From NCBI RefSeq assembly GCF_027853245.1, contig NZ_JAPTZM010000007.1: a stretch of 64,000 nt of DNA; one strand, 5' to 3'. Below the pieces are notes generated by a model. The model did no database searches, was not told the origin of the DNA, and saw only the letters and a program-made list of their open reading frames with translations. The stretch comes from Atlantibacter subterraneus (GTDB lineage: Bacteria; Pseudomonadota; Gammaproteobacteria; Enterobacterales; Enterobacteriaceae). The number at the start of each line of letters is the position of its first letter. Positions within the stretch are counted from its first letter, which is position 1. This document shows positions 7,913 through 15,941 of this stretch, in pieces. Position numbers and translations under genes: made by a program.

Positions 7913-8830
7913 ATGTTCAGACATGTTAAACAACTACAGTACACAGTACGCGTATCAGAACCGAATCCCGGCCTGGCAAACCTGCTGCTCGAACAGTTTG
8001 GCGGCCCACAGGGCGAGCTGGCGGCGGCGTGCCGCTACTTTACTCAGGGGCTGGGAGATGACGATCCGGGCCGTAAAGATATGCTGATGGATATCGCTAC
8101 CGAGGAGTTGAGCCACCTGGAAATCATCGGTTCGCTGGTGGGGATGCTGAACAAAGGTGCCAAAGGCGATTTGGCCGAAGGCACCGAAAAAGAGGGCGAG
8201 CTCTACCGCACCATCACCGGCAACGGTAACGATAGCCACCTCACCTCGCTGCTGTATGGCGGCGGCCCGGCGCTGGTGAACTCAGCGGGCGTACCCTGGA
8301 CAGCGGCTTACATTGATACCATCGGCGAAGTCACCGCCGATTTGCGCTCCAACATTGCGGCCGAAGCCCGCGCCAAAATCATCTATGAGCGCCTGATTAA
8401 CCTGACCGACGACGTTGGCGTAAAAGACGCGCTGGGCTTCCTGATGACCCGCGAAGTGGCGCACCAGATTTCATTTGAGAAAGCGCTGCATTCGATCCGC
8501 AATAATTTCCCGGCCGGGAAATTGCCGCCGATCGAACAATACTCCAACGTTTACTTCAATATGTCCGAAGGCGACGACATGCGCGGCAGCTGGAATTCCG
8601 ACGAGAACTTCACCTATGTCGCCGACCCACAACCGGCGGTAGATGGCGGCGATGGCCTGGCAAGCGTTCAGTTGCCTGCCTCGCAGAAAGCCAATCTCGA
8701 CAGCATGATTGCGCGTACCGCGTCCGATCCTTCGGTTAACCCGGTGACCGGCACTGATATCGGTTCGGTTCCGCCGATCGAAAATGAAGCCGCAGTCAAA
8801 AAATCCCCGGCGAAAAAGCCGAAGAAATAA
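7913..8830 (+). CDS. katN: Manganese (non-haem) catalase KatN
   Basis: 305 residues. A dimanganese catalase that breaks hydrogen peroxide into water and oxygen in the cytoplasm. Metal-ligand motifs of the ferritin-like bundle are visible: E in GGPQGELAAACRY, the ELSHLEIIG helix (E and H), E in NIAAEARAKIIYERL, and REVAHQISFEKAL (E and H). The lysine-rich, low-complexity tail (VKKSPAKKPKK) extends beyond the catalytic fold. The start at 7913 follows CGGAG. Pairing with the YciE-type protein matches the Salmonella yciGFE-katN operon and suggests stationary-phase peroxide defence. Confidence 0.9.
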   Translation: MFRHVKQLQYTVRVSEPNPGLANLLLEQFGGPQGELAAACRYFTQGLGDDDPGRKDMLMDIATEELSHLEIIGSLVGMLNKGAKGDLAEGTEKEGELYRTITGNGNDSHLTSLLYGGGPALVNSAGVPWTAAYIDTIGEVTADLRSNIAAEARAKIIYERLINLTDDVGVKDALGFLMTREVAHQISFEKALHSIRNNFPAGKLPPIEQYSNVYFNMSEGDDMRGSWNSDENFTYVADPQPAVDGGDGLASVQLPASQKANLDSMIARTASDPSVNPVTGTDIGSVPPIENEAAVKKSPAKKPKK

Positions 8831-8838
8831 CGCAACCG

Positions 8839-8861
8839 GTGACGGCTCTCAGAGCCGTCAC
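8839..8861. terminator. Perfect hairpin downstream of katN
   Basis: Arms GTGACGGCTCT and AGAGCCGTCAC are separated by one base, so the working loop is about five bases. No T-run follows. It probably protects the katN mRNA end or is a weak terminator. A consensus -10 box (TATAAT, 8925-8930) for the next operon lies about 65 bp downstream, without a clear -35. Confidence 0.5.
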
Positions 8862-8975
8862 AACCTCCCCATTCAAGTATCCTTTACCCGCCAGAGATCA
8901 ACAAAACCATCCATTCAGTGTGCCTATAATGCGGAGCCAATTTTACTCTCGCCCGTGTAACGGGGAAGGAAAAAT

Positions 8976-10127
8976 ATGTCTCTTATCACTGAATTACCCG
9001 CCATTTTCGATCAGTTCTCCGAAGCCCGTCAGAAAGGTTTTATCACCGTCATGGATCTCAAAGAGCAAGGCGTTCCGCTGGTGGGAACCTATTGCACCTT
9101 TATGCCTCAGGAGATCCCCATGGCTGCCGGCGCGGTGGTCGTCTCGCTGTGCTCCACCTCCGATGAGACCATCGAGGAAGCTGAAAAAGACCTGCCGCGC
9201 AACCTGTGCCCACTGATTAAAAGCAGCTACGGTTTCGGGAAAACCGATAAATGCCCCTACTTCTATTTCTCCGACCTGGTGGTGGGTGAAACCACCTGCG
9301 ACGGCAAGAAAAAGATGTACGAATACATGGCCGATTTTAAGGCCGTGCACGTCATGCAACTCCCGAACAGCGCCACTGATGCCGCGTCCCGCGCGTTATG
9401 GAAAGCGGAAATCCATCGTCTGAAAGACGCCGTTGAACAGCGTTTTGGCACGACAATCACCGACCAGGCGCTGCGCGAGGCCATCGCGCTGAAAAACCAG
9501 GAACGCCGCGCCACAGCCAATTTTTATCACGTCGGACAGCTTAATCCGCCCGCGCTCAGCGGCATGGATATCCTTAAAGTGGTATACGGCGCGACCTTCC
9601 GCTTCGACAAAAAAGCGCTGATCGACGAACTGAACGGCATGGCGGCACGCGTGCGTCAGGAGTGGCAGGACGGCAAACGGCTGGAAGCCCGCCCGCGGAT
9701 TCTGATCACCGGTTGCCCTATCGGCGGCGCGGCGGAAAAAGTGGTGCGCGCCATCGAGGAGAACGGCGGTTGGGTGGTGGGCTTTGAAAACTGCACCGGC
9801 GCGAAAGCGACCGAGCACTGCGTGGATGAAACCGGCGATGTGTACGACGCGCTCACCGACAAATATCTGGCGATTGGTTGCTCCTGCATTTCCCCTAATG
9901 ACCAACGCCTGAAACTGCTTAGCCAGATGGTGGAAGAGTACCAGGCCGACGGCGTGGTGGATGTGATTTTGCAGGCCTGCCACACCTATGCCGTAGAATC
10001 GCTGGCAATTAAGCGCCACGTGCGTGAAAACCACAACATTCCGTATATCGCTATCGAGACCGATTACTCTACCTCGGATATCGGGCAACTCAGCACCCGC
10101 GTGGCGGCCTTTATCGAAATGCTTTAA
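8976..10127 (+). CDS. yjiM: Double-cubane-cluster anaerobic reductase, YjiM type
   Basis: 383 residues, the same length as E. coli YjiM. It belongs to the HgdB/FldB-BcrB fold, which covers 2-hydroxyacyl-CoA dehydratase subunits and the double-cubane-cluster protein (DCCP). DCCP carries an [8Fe-9S] cluster and reduces small molecules at very low potential. Candidate cluster cysteines lie in SYGFGKTDKCPYF, VVGETTCDGKKKMYEY, ILITGCPIGG, GFENCTGAK, IGCSCISPNDQRL and VDVILQACHTY. The start follows GGAAGGA. It is cotranscribed with its activator (9 bp gap) and a DUF3343 gene. The physiological substrate is unknown; the assignment to DCCP rather than to a dehydratase rests on the single-gene subunit and family naming. 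Confidence 0.8.
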   Translation: MSLITELPAIFDQFSEARQKGFITVMDLKEQGVPLVGTYCTFMPQEIPMAAGAVVVSLCSTSDETIEEAEKDLPRNLCPLIKSSYGFGKTDKCPYFYFSDLVVGETTCDGKKKMYEYMADFKAVHVMQLPNSATDAASRALWKAEIHRLKDAVEQRFGTTITDQALREAIALKNQERRATANFYHVGQLNPPALSGMDILKVVYGATFRFDKKALIDELNGMAARVRQEWQDGKRLEARPRILITGCPIGGAAEKVVRAIEENGGWVVGFENCTGAKATEHCVDETGDVYDALTDKYLAIGCSCISPNDQRLKLLSQMVEEYQADGVVDVILQACHTYAVESLAIKRHVRENHNIPYIAIETDYSTSDIGQLSTRVAAFIEML

Positions 10128-10136
10128 GGAGCGGTT

Positions 10137-10904
10137 GTGGCTGTATCAGTAGGCATTGATTCCGGTTCGACCACCACCAAAGGCGTACTGTTACAGGACG
10201 GCGCGATTGTGCGCCGCTTCCTGTGCCCGACGCCGTTCCGTCCGGAAACGGCAATAAGCGAAGCCTGGCAAAACCTCAGCGCCGGGCTGGATGAACGCCC
10301 TTTCCTCACCCTCACCGGCTATGGACGACAGCTGGTGGATTTCGCCGATAAACAGGTTACGGAAATCTCCTGCCACGGTCTGGGCGCGCGCCTGCTGGTG
10401 CCGGACACCCGCACGGTGATCGACATCGGCGGCCAGGACAGTAAAGTCATCCAGCTCGACGAGCAGGGCAACCTGACCGATTTTCTGATGAACGACAAAT
10501 GCGCCGCCGGCACTGGACGCTTTCTGGAAGTCATCTCGCGCACCCTCGGTGCCAGCGTTGATCAGCTCGACGCGATTACCCACGGCGTGGAGCCGCACGC
10601 CATCACCAGCATGTGTACGGTATTCGCCGAATCAGAAGTCATCAGCCTGCGTTCGGCGGGCGTCGCCCCGGAAGCGATTCTCGCCGGGATCGTCAACGCC
10701 ATGGCGCGCCGCAGCGCAAACTTTATCGGCAGATTATCGGCACAGGGGCCGGTGTTGTTTACCGGTGGCGTCAGCCACTGCGCCGTGTTTGTCGAGAAGC
10801 TGACGCAACACGTGGGCATGACGGTACAAACCCATCCCGACGCCCAGTATGCCGGTGCGGTAGGCGCAGCGCTGATCGGCCAGCAGCCGGGGAAACGCCG
10901 ATGA
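10137..10904 (+). CDS. yjiL: ATP-dependent activator/reductase of the YjiM protein, YjiL type (BadF/HgdC family)
   Basis: 255 residues, equal to E. coli YjiL. ASKHA-fold ATPase that couples ATP hydrolysis to low-potential electron transfer onto its partner. Visible motifs are the phosphate-1 loop GIDSGSTTTKGVLL, the second nucleotide motif VIDIGGQDSKVI, and the two cysteines that hold the [4Fe-4S] cluster shared by the dimer (C in NDKCAAGTGRFLE and C in TSMCTVFAESEVISL). Start is GTG at 10137 after AAGGA, 9 bp behind yjiM. It overlaps the next gene by 4 bp (ATGA), so translation is probably coupled. Confidence 0.88.
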   Translation: MAVSVGIDSGSTTTKGVLLQDGAIVRRFLCPTPFRPETAISEAWQNLSAGLDERPFLTLTGYGRQLVDFADKQVTEISCHGLGARLLVPDTRTVIDIGGQDSKVIQLDEQGNLTDFLMNDKCAAGTGRFLEVISRTLGASVDQLDAITHGVEPHAITSMCTVFAESEVISLRSAGVAPEAILAGIVNAMARRSANFIGRLSAQGPVLFTGGVSHCAVFVEKLTQHVGMTVQTHPDAQYAGAVGAALIGQQPGKRR

Positions 10905-11152
10905 CCGAATACCTGTTTCTGTTCCACAGTACCCTCGGCGTGGTGAAAACCCGCCGGGCGCTCCAGGCGGCGGGAATCGATTTTCGCGTCACCGATATCC
11001 CGCGCCAGCTGCGCGGCGGCTGCGGGCTGTGTGTCTGGGTCGCCTGCGCGGAAGACGGGTACCAGGAGTGGGTCATGGCCGGGCTGACGGAATCGGTGTA
11101 TCGGGTGGAAGGGGAACAGTGGGAATGCATTGCTACGTATCCCTCAGGATGA
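10901..11152 (+). CDS. DUF3343 small cysteine protein, putative S/Se carrier-like
   Basis: 83 residues. It starts MTEYLFLFHSTLGVVKTRRA and carries a cysteine pair in the motif RGGCGLCVWVAC, matching the DUF3343 family (LFxFxSTxxAMxxE..., R..xxxxGCGxCV). Such proteins occur beside YedF/TusA-like sulfur carriers, selenium genes and HgdB-type reductases, and have been proposed as sulfur or selenium carriers. Its start codon overlaps the yjiL stop. Here it may deliver sulfur or electrons during double-cubane cluster assembly, which is inference from context only. Confidence 0.75.
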   Translation: MTEYLFLFHSTLGVVKTRRALQAAGIDFRVTDIPRQLRGGCGLCVWVACAEDGYQEWVMAGLTESVYRVEGEQWECIATYPSG

Positions 11153-11156
11153 ATCG

Positions 11157-11199
11157 TTGACAGCGATTCAAACAAATGGTTGTATTGTACAACCATTTG
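11157..11199 (+). promoter_or_regulatory. Promoter with a 12-bp perfect palindromic operator for the MarR-GNAT gene
   Basis: A consensus -35 TTGACA (11157-11162) is followed 17 bp later by TTGTAT (11180-11185). A perfect inverted repeat covers that -10: arms CAAATGGTTGTA (11173-11184) and TACAACCATTTG (11188-11199) around TTG. Length and symmetry suit a MarR dimer, so autorepression is likely. A second possible -10, TATAAT, lies at 11217-11222. Confidence 0.65.
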
Positions 11200-12165
11200 C
11201 TGCTCTCAGATGCCTTTATAATCGACTCCGCCATTATCAACGACATTCGTGTCTCCTCGCGCCTGATGGTTCGCGAGCTGGGCTTTATGAATACCACGCT
11301 TGCCGCCACGGACTATTCTCCCTCCGCCGTCCATACGCTGGTGGAAATTGACGCTCACGGCGCGCTTACCGCCGCGCAACTGGTGCAAATCCTCGGGCTG
11401 GAAAAATCCAGCGTCAGCCGGATGGTCAGCAAACTGATCGCCGCCGGTGAGTTGCAGGAAACGCCTTCGGCGCAGGACGGGCGGGTCAAACAGCTGCAAC
11501 TCACTGAACAAGGGCGGGAAAGCGTTGCGCGGATAAACCAGTACGGCGCGATGCGGGTGGTCGAGGCGCTGGAACAGCTTAACCCTTCCCAGCAACAGTC
11601 CGTGGCCCGTGGGCTGGCGGCCTATGCCCACGCGCTGGAAGCCTGCCGGAACGGCGCACGCGTTAGCGAGGCCAGCCCGTTTGAAATTGTTACCGGGTAT
11701 CATCCCGGCATGATTGGCCGCATCAGCGAAATGCACGGCAGTTACTACGCTAAACATTATGATTTCGGGCACTTCTTTGAAGGCAAAGTCGCGTCGGGTC
11801 TGGCGGAATTTTGCACGCGGCTGGACAGGCCGTGCAATCAGATCTGGCTGGTGAAGCATCACGGGCGGATTGTCGGGTCGGTTGCTATCGACGGCGAAGA
11901 CCTGGGTAATAACGAAGCGCACCTGCGCTGGTTTATCCTCGACGACGACTGTCGCGGCAGCGGCATGGGCCGCCGGTTACTGAGTGAGGCGATGGATTTT
12001 TGCGACCGCCAGAGGTTCGCAGCCACGCAGCTCTGGACGTTTAGCGGGCTTGATGCGGCGCGTCGGCTGTATGAGTCATTTGGATTTACGCTGGCCCGCG
12101 AATGGCAGGGCGATCAGTGGGGGAGAGAGATGCTGGAGCAGCAGTTTATGCGGGTGGGACGTTAA
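11176..12165 (+). CDS. MarR-type regulator fused to a GNAT acetyltransferase
   Basis: Up to 329 residues. Residues about 20-150 form a MarR winged helix (IRVSSRLMVRELG, the recognition region LGLEKSSVSRMVSKLIAAGEL, and the wing DGRVKQLQLTEQGR). Residues about 170-325 form a GNAT domain with the acetyl-CoA loop CRGSGMGRRLLSEAMDF and the end motif AARRLYESFGF. Such fusions are known across proteobacteria; the acetylated substrate is unknown. The coordinates give the longest frame, but its ATG at 11176 lies inside the operator and has no ribosome site. The true start is probably downstream: TTG 11197 or ATG 11266, the latter removing part of helix 1. It follows the yjiM operon by 23 bp. Confidence 0.8.
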   Translation: MVVLYNHLLLSDAFIIDSAIINDIRVSSRLMVRELGFMNTTLAATDYSPSAVHTLVEIDAHGALTAAQLVQILGLEKSSVSRMVSKLIAAGELQETPSAQDGRVKQLQLTEQGRESVARINQYGAMRVVEALEQLNPSQQQSVARGLAAYAHALEACRNGARVSEASPFEIVTGYHPGMIGRISEMHGSYYAKHYDFGHFFEGKVASGLAEFCTRLDRPCNQIWLVKHHGRIVGSVAIDGEDLGNNEAHLRWFILDDDCRGSGMGRRLLSEAMDFCDRQRFAATQLWTFSGLDAARRLYESFGFTLAREWQGDQWGREMLEQQFMRVGR

Positions 12166-12172
12166 AATAAAA

Positions 12173-12204
12173 ATGGCTTGAAGCAAACGCCTCAAGCCAT
12201 CGAA
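12173..12204. terminator. Hairpin between convergent MarR-GNAT and GH127 genes
   Basis: Arms ATGGCTTGA (12173-12181) and TCAAGCCAT (12192-12200) enclose a 10-nt loop. There is an A-rich run to the left and no long T-run to the right, so it would serve the minus-strand GH127 operon best. Confidence 0.55.
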
Positions 12205-12245
12205 AACCTTTTCCAGCCCCTTGCTGCTGAAGGGGACGGACAACG

Positions 12246-14207
12246 TTACTGGTAGCGCTGGCTATTTACCCAAATTCGCATTTCACCCTCTCCCCGGTTG
12301 GCCCATGCATACCAGGGAATAAATGTTAGCGCCACGGATTCGCCTTCGGTAGCAGGCTGATCAAACCGATATAACGACCCTGTATCGTCCGACAACGCAC
12401 GAAGCCGGACGCCACTCGCCTGAATAAGCGTTTTTCCTTGCATCAGGCCGGTGCCAGGAATCAATGTGAACGGCAGGCGCTCATCCAGCCAAAGGTTGTG
12501 CAAATCGCAACCGTTATCCGCCTCCTCCAGGCAATAGACCAAAGGCCCACGCTGAAGCGCCACTTTCCCGGCAAGCTGTCTGACTTGCGGATGGGCATAC
12601 ACCGGGCGGACAGACATCGGTAACTGCATTTCGATGATGTCGCCCGCTTTCCAGCATCGGTGAAGATGCAGGTAACCTTTGATCGGCTCGTGGTTTACCG
12701 GATCGCCGTTCACTTTCACCACGGCCTTGTCGCACCAGCCAGGGATACGCACGGCCAGGGTATGCGTTATTTCCTTCGGGCAGTCGACGGTGATGGCTAT
12801 CTTATCCTGGGTAGGATAGTGACCTTCGAGCGTCAGCGTTAACGGCTGCCCATCAATCTGATGCGTCCAGGTATTGCCCACAAACAGATTAATAAACAGC
12901 GTTTCTGGATGAACGGTATAAATATATTGTCCGATGCCCGATAACGTCCGGGCGATATTTGGCGGGCAACAGGCGCAGCCAAACCAGCGCTGGCGAACCG
13001 GTTTTACATGCTCATATTTATGATTGTGTCGGATAGCAACCGGGGCTGTTTCCAGCGGGTTCACATAGAAAAAGTGCCTGCCGTCAAGCGACATCCCGCC
13101 GAGCACCGTGTTGTACAATGCGCGTTCCATCACGTCCGCATACTCCGCATCCCCTTCACATTCCAGCATCCGTCGGGCAAACATCATCACGGCGATAGAG
13201 GCGCAGGTTTCGGTATAAGCCGTATCGGAAGGCAGGTCGTAATTACAGCTAAATGCTTCACCACGCGCCTGGGAACCGATACCGCCTGTAATATACATCT
13301 GGCGCTGAACCATGCTGTCCCATAAGCGACGACACACTTGATAGCGGGCATCGTCCTGTTTTAAATGCGCCAGATGCGCCGCTCCGGTCAGCAGATAGGC
13401 GAAGCGTACCGCATGCCCGGTGGCTTCTTGTTGTTCTTTTAAAGGGGCATGCGCCTGGCTGTAAGCTTTATCTTTAAACATCCAGCCGGGTCCGTTAGTC
13501 ACGGAACGCCAGGTAAAACCGCGTTTTTCATATTCACTCTCGTAGAAATGCGGCGTCGTACCCCGCTCATCAATAAAGTAAGTGGCGAGATCCAGATACC
13601 GACGATTCGCGGTGACTTCGTAGAGTTTTAATAGCGCCAGCTCAATTTCTGGATGCCCTGGATAGCCTTTGATCTGTCCGCTGTTTCGTCCAAATACGCT
13701 GTCGATATGATCGGCAAAGCGACAGGAGATATCGATAATTTTCTGTTTCCCGGTGACCAGATAGTAGGCCACAGCGGCTTCAAACAGATGGCCGGCACAA
13801 TAAAGCTCGTGGTTTTCTGCCAGATTTGTCCAGCGCTGACCAGGCTCTTTAACGGTATACCAGGTGTTAAGGTATCCATCTTCCCACTGCGCCTGCTCTA
13901 AAAGATCGATGACCGCATCGGCGGTTGCTTCAAGCGCCGCATCCGGATACTGGCTCAGAGACCAGGCAACCGCTTCCAGCCATTTGGTTACGTCACTATC
14001 CTGAAAAACCATGCCGTAGAACTCGCCTTCTTCAAGTCCTGCGGCAATCCTGAAGTTACGCAGCGCGTGGCTGGGTTCGGCATCGGTAATACGGTCATTA
14101 ATCGCATCCCACTGATAAGGGATGACGACCTCCCGAGTGAGGCGCTGGTAGTCGCCGAAAAACGTATCGGTAATTTTAATTTTGTGAAAATCAAACAGCG
14201 AAGTCAT
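12246..14207 (-). CDS. Glycoside hydrolase family 127, beta-L-arabinofuranosidase-like
   Basis: About 653 residues with an (alpha/alpha)6 barrel followed by beta-sandwich domains, as in Bifidobacterium HypBA1. The catalytic set of that enzyme is present in order: acid/base Glu (ARGEAFSCNYDLP, near 317), then E and C of YTETCAS (near 333 and 335), then the two Cys of FGCACCPPN (near 413 and 414), which bind zinc and supply the Cys nucleophile. No signal peptide, so it acts on imported oligosaccharides. The second ATG (14207) was chosen because GAGGA lies 6 bp before it. It follows the sugar symporter by 12 bp. Specificity for beta-L-arabinofuranose is the family precedent, not proven. Confidence 0.88.
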   Translation of the reverse strand: MTSLFDFHKIKITDTFFGDYQRLTREVVIPYQWDAINDRITDAEPSHALRNFRIAAGLEEGEFYGMVFQDSDVTKWLEAVAWSLSQYPDAALEATADAVIDLLEQAQWEDGYLNTWYTVKEPGQRWTNLAENHELYCAGHLFEAAVAYYLVTGKQKIIDISCRFADHIDSVFGRNSGQIKGYPGHPEIELALLKLYEVTANRRYLDLATYFIDERGTTPHFYESEYEKRGFTWRSVTNGPGWMFKDKAYSQAHAPLKEQQEATGHAVRFAYLLTGAAHLAHLKQDDARYQVCRRLWDSMVQRQMYITGGIGSQARGEAFSCNYDLPSDTAYTETCASIAVMMFARRMLECEGDAEYADVMERALYNTVLGGMSLDGRHFFYVNPLETAPVAIRHNHKYEHVKPVRQRWFGCACCPPNIARTLSGIGQYIYTVHPETLFINLFVGNTWTHQIDGQPLTLTLEGHYPTQDKIAITVDCPKEITHTLAVRIPGWCDKAVVKVNGDPVNHEPIKGYLHLHRCWKAGDIIEMQLPMSVRPVYAHPQVRQLAGKVALQRGPLVYCLEEADNGCDLHNLWLDERLPFTLIPGTGLMQGKTLIQASGVRLRALSDDTGSLYRFDQPATEGESVALTFIPWYAWANRGEGEMRIWVNSQRYQ

Positions 14208-14225
14208 GGTCATTCCTCATGATGA

Positions 14226-15623
14226 TCAGCGTACAGAATGCGTATCCAGTTCCAGCCTTATTGTGCGCATTGTGTCTGAGGTTAATTTGCAGCGGCGTAC
14301 CAATAAAGCCAGCAGCAGATGGAATATGGCGGGTAAGAAAGTTTGCAGCGCGGTGATCCCCTGAAGCGAAAATGCCGTCTGGTTTTCCAGGCCGGGCCTA
14401 TAGGCCACAATAACCAGTACCAGGCTGATCATGGCCGCCCCGGATGCCCAGGCCATCTTGATGCAGAATAAATTGATGGCGAAATTAAAACCCGAAGTCT
14501 TAACCCCCGTTTTCCACTGTCCATAGGTATCGGCAAAAGCCATGATGGAAAAATGCAGCGGCAAGGTAAAACCCAGCACCACACCATTAGTGAAAATGAT
14601 CACCAGCCACAGGGTCTGCCAGGCCGGACTGGCGGGTAAAAACCACATCAAAAGCGCTGCTGCCGCTAAAAACAAATTGGTGTAGTAATAAACCTTAACG
14701 GCATCAAATTTGCGGGTAACACGGTTAACAACCATTGCTCCGAGGATGGAAGACATCGCCAGTGAGGTAAAGAACAGCGACGAATAACCGACTTTCCCCT
14801 CCAGGACGTAAGTAATGAAATACATGTAACTACCACCACGAATGTTGAAGCAGTTAATGATGACGAATGACATCAGCAGCATTAATAACAACTGATCGTT
14901 TTGCTTCACCAGCGCGAACGTCTGGCGTAAAGAGACCTGCCCCATCAGGCTGCTGGATGTCCGCTCCTGAACCCAGTAGAAGCAGCACAGAAACATCGCA
15001 ATAGCCGCTAAAGCCAGTACGGAGACGCCATACTGATAGCCCTGTGCAGTATTGCCCTGGCCCAGGCTTGCTATCAAATAGGGTAAGCCAGCTGAAACCA
15101 TCAGCCCGGCAATACCGCACAAAGCAAAACGCCAGGTCTGACACGCAATCACCTCTTCACGTTTAGTCGTCATACTGTTAATGAGCGCGCAATAAGGCAC
15201 GTTAATGGCGGTATAACCAATTGATAGCATCAGGTAAGTGCCAAACGCCCAGACCAGTTTCATGTTGTAGCTAAGATCGGGTACGGTAAACGTTAATACC
15301 ACCACCATCCCCAGCGGCAGCGCCACCCAGAGTTGCCAGGGGCGAAAACGCCCATATTTGCTGCGAGTCCGGTCAGCAACCAACCCCATCATCGGGTCGG
15401 TAATCGCATCAAAAATACGCAATACGACGAACAGCGTGCCCACGACAGCAGGCGTTAATCCAAAAATATCGGTATAAAAAAAGGTTAAAAACTTCCCAAT
15501 CAAAAAGGTGATGATTGTTCCACCGGCATCACCCAGCCCATAACCAATTTTTTCTTTTATTGAAAGTTTGTCGTTAATTTCCGGAGAAACGAGCTGTCCA
15601 GAATCAATCCGGGTGTCTGTCAT
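14226..15623 (-). CDS. GPH-family (MelB-like) sugar:cation symporter
   Basis: 465 residues, 12 membrane spans. Family marks are the N-terminal KEKIGYGLGDAGGTIITFLIGKFLTFFYTD, the loop FDAITDPMMGLVADRTRSKYGRFRPW (the RSKYGRFRPW element is the GPH signature after span 2) and GVKTSGFNFAINLFCIKMAWA. It imports a glycoside with Na+ or H+ in the inner membrane. It is the first gene of the operon with the GH127 enzyme, divergent from the AraC regulator. The substrate is therefore probably an arabinofuranosyl disaccharide or oligosaccharide, which the hydrolase then cleaves in the cytoplasm. Confidence 0.9.
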   Translation of the reverse strand: MTDTRIDSGQLVSPEINDKLSIKEKIGYGLGDAGGTIITFLIGKFLTFFYTDIFGLTPAVVGTLFVVLRIFDAITDPMMGLVADRTRSKYGRFRPWQLWVALPLGMVVVLTFTVPDLSYNMKLVWAFGTYLMLSIGYTAINVPYCALINSMTTKREEVIACQTWRFALCGIAGLMVSAGLPYLIASLGQGNTAQGYQYGVSVLALAAIAMFLCCFYWVQERTSSSLMGQVSLRQTFALVKQNDQLLLMLLMSFVIINCFNIRGGSYMYFITYVLEGKVGYSSLFFTSLAMSSILGAMVVNRVTRKFDAVKVYYYTNLFLAAAALLMWFLPASPAWQTLWLVIIFTNGVVLGFTLPLHFSIMAFADTYGQWKTGVKTSGFNFAINLFCIKMAWASGAAMISLVLVIVAYRPGLENQTAFSLQGITALQTFLPAIFHLLLALLVRRCKLTSDTMRTIRLELDTHSVR

Positions 15624-15941
15624 AGCCTTACCTCAATTATTAATAAATTGATTGCGTATATTTGACGAGAACATAAAGAAATTTCCTTGAGATGATTCTA
15701 GGGGTGAAGGCGTAACTCGGGATAGGGAGCAAAAAGCATAAAAACGCGACGATTCCGACTTGCCATAGATTTTTGTGATACAGTTCAACAAAAAGGAATA
15801 TTGTGAATCCGATACCGCTGTGGCGATATCTCAGCCTGTATTATGGGCGTTGGCCATACGTCATGTAACAAAAACGGCGTTAATCAGGTGCACTCATCCT
15901 TTTCAACTCCGCGGATTTTCCGTGGTGTTGCAGGAGACGAC
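15624..15941. promoter_or_regulatory. Divergent control region of the GH127 operon with a CRP-like site
   Basis: 318 bp between the symporter and the AraC gene. At 15774-15790 lies TGTGATACAGTTCAACA, close to the CRP consensus TGTGA-N6-TCACA (nine of ten core bases). That fits catabolite control of a sugar operon. AraC half-sites could not be identified by eye. An in-frame ATG at 15843 would extend the AraC gene, but it has no ribosome site. Confidence 0.5.

Noticed and set aside
8976..10127. yjiM homologue as 2-hydroxyglutaryl-CoA dehydratase
   Set aside because: A dehydratase needs two different large subunits and CoA-pathway genes; only one subunit plus activator is present, which fits the double-cubane reductase type better.
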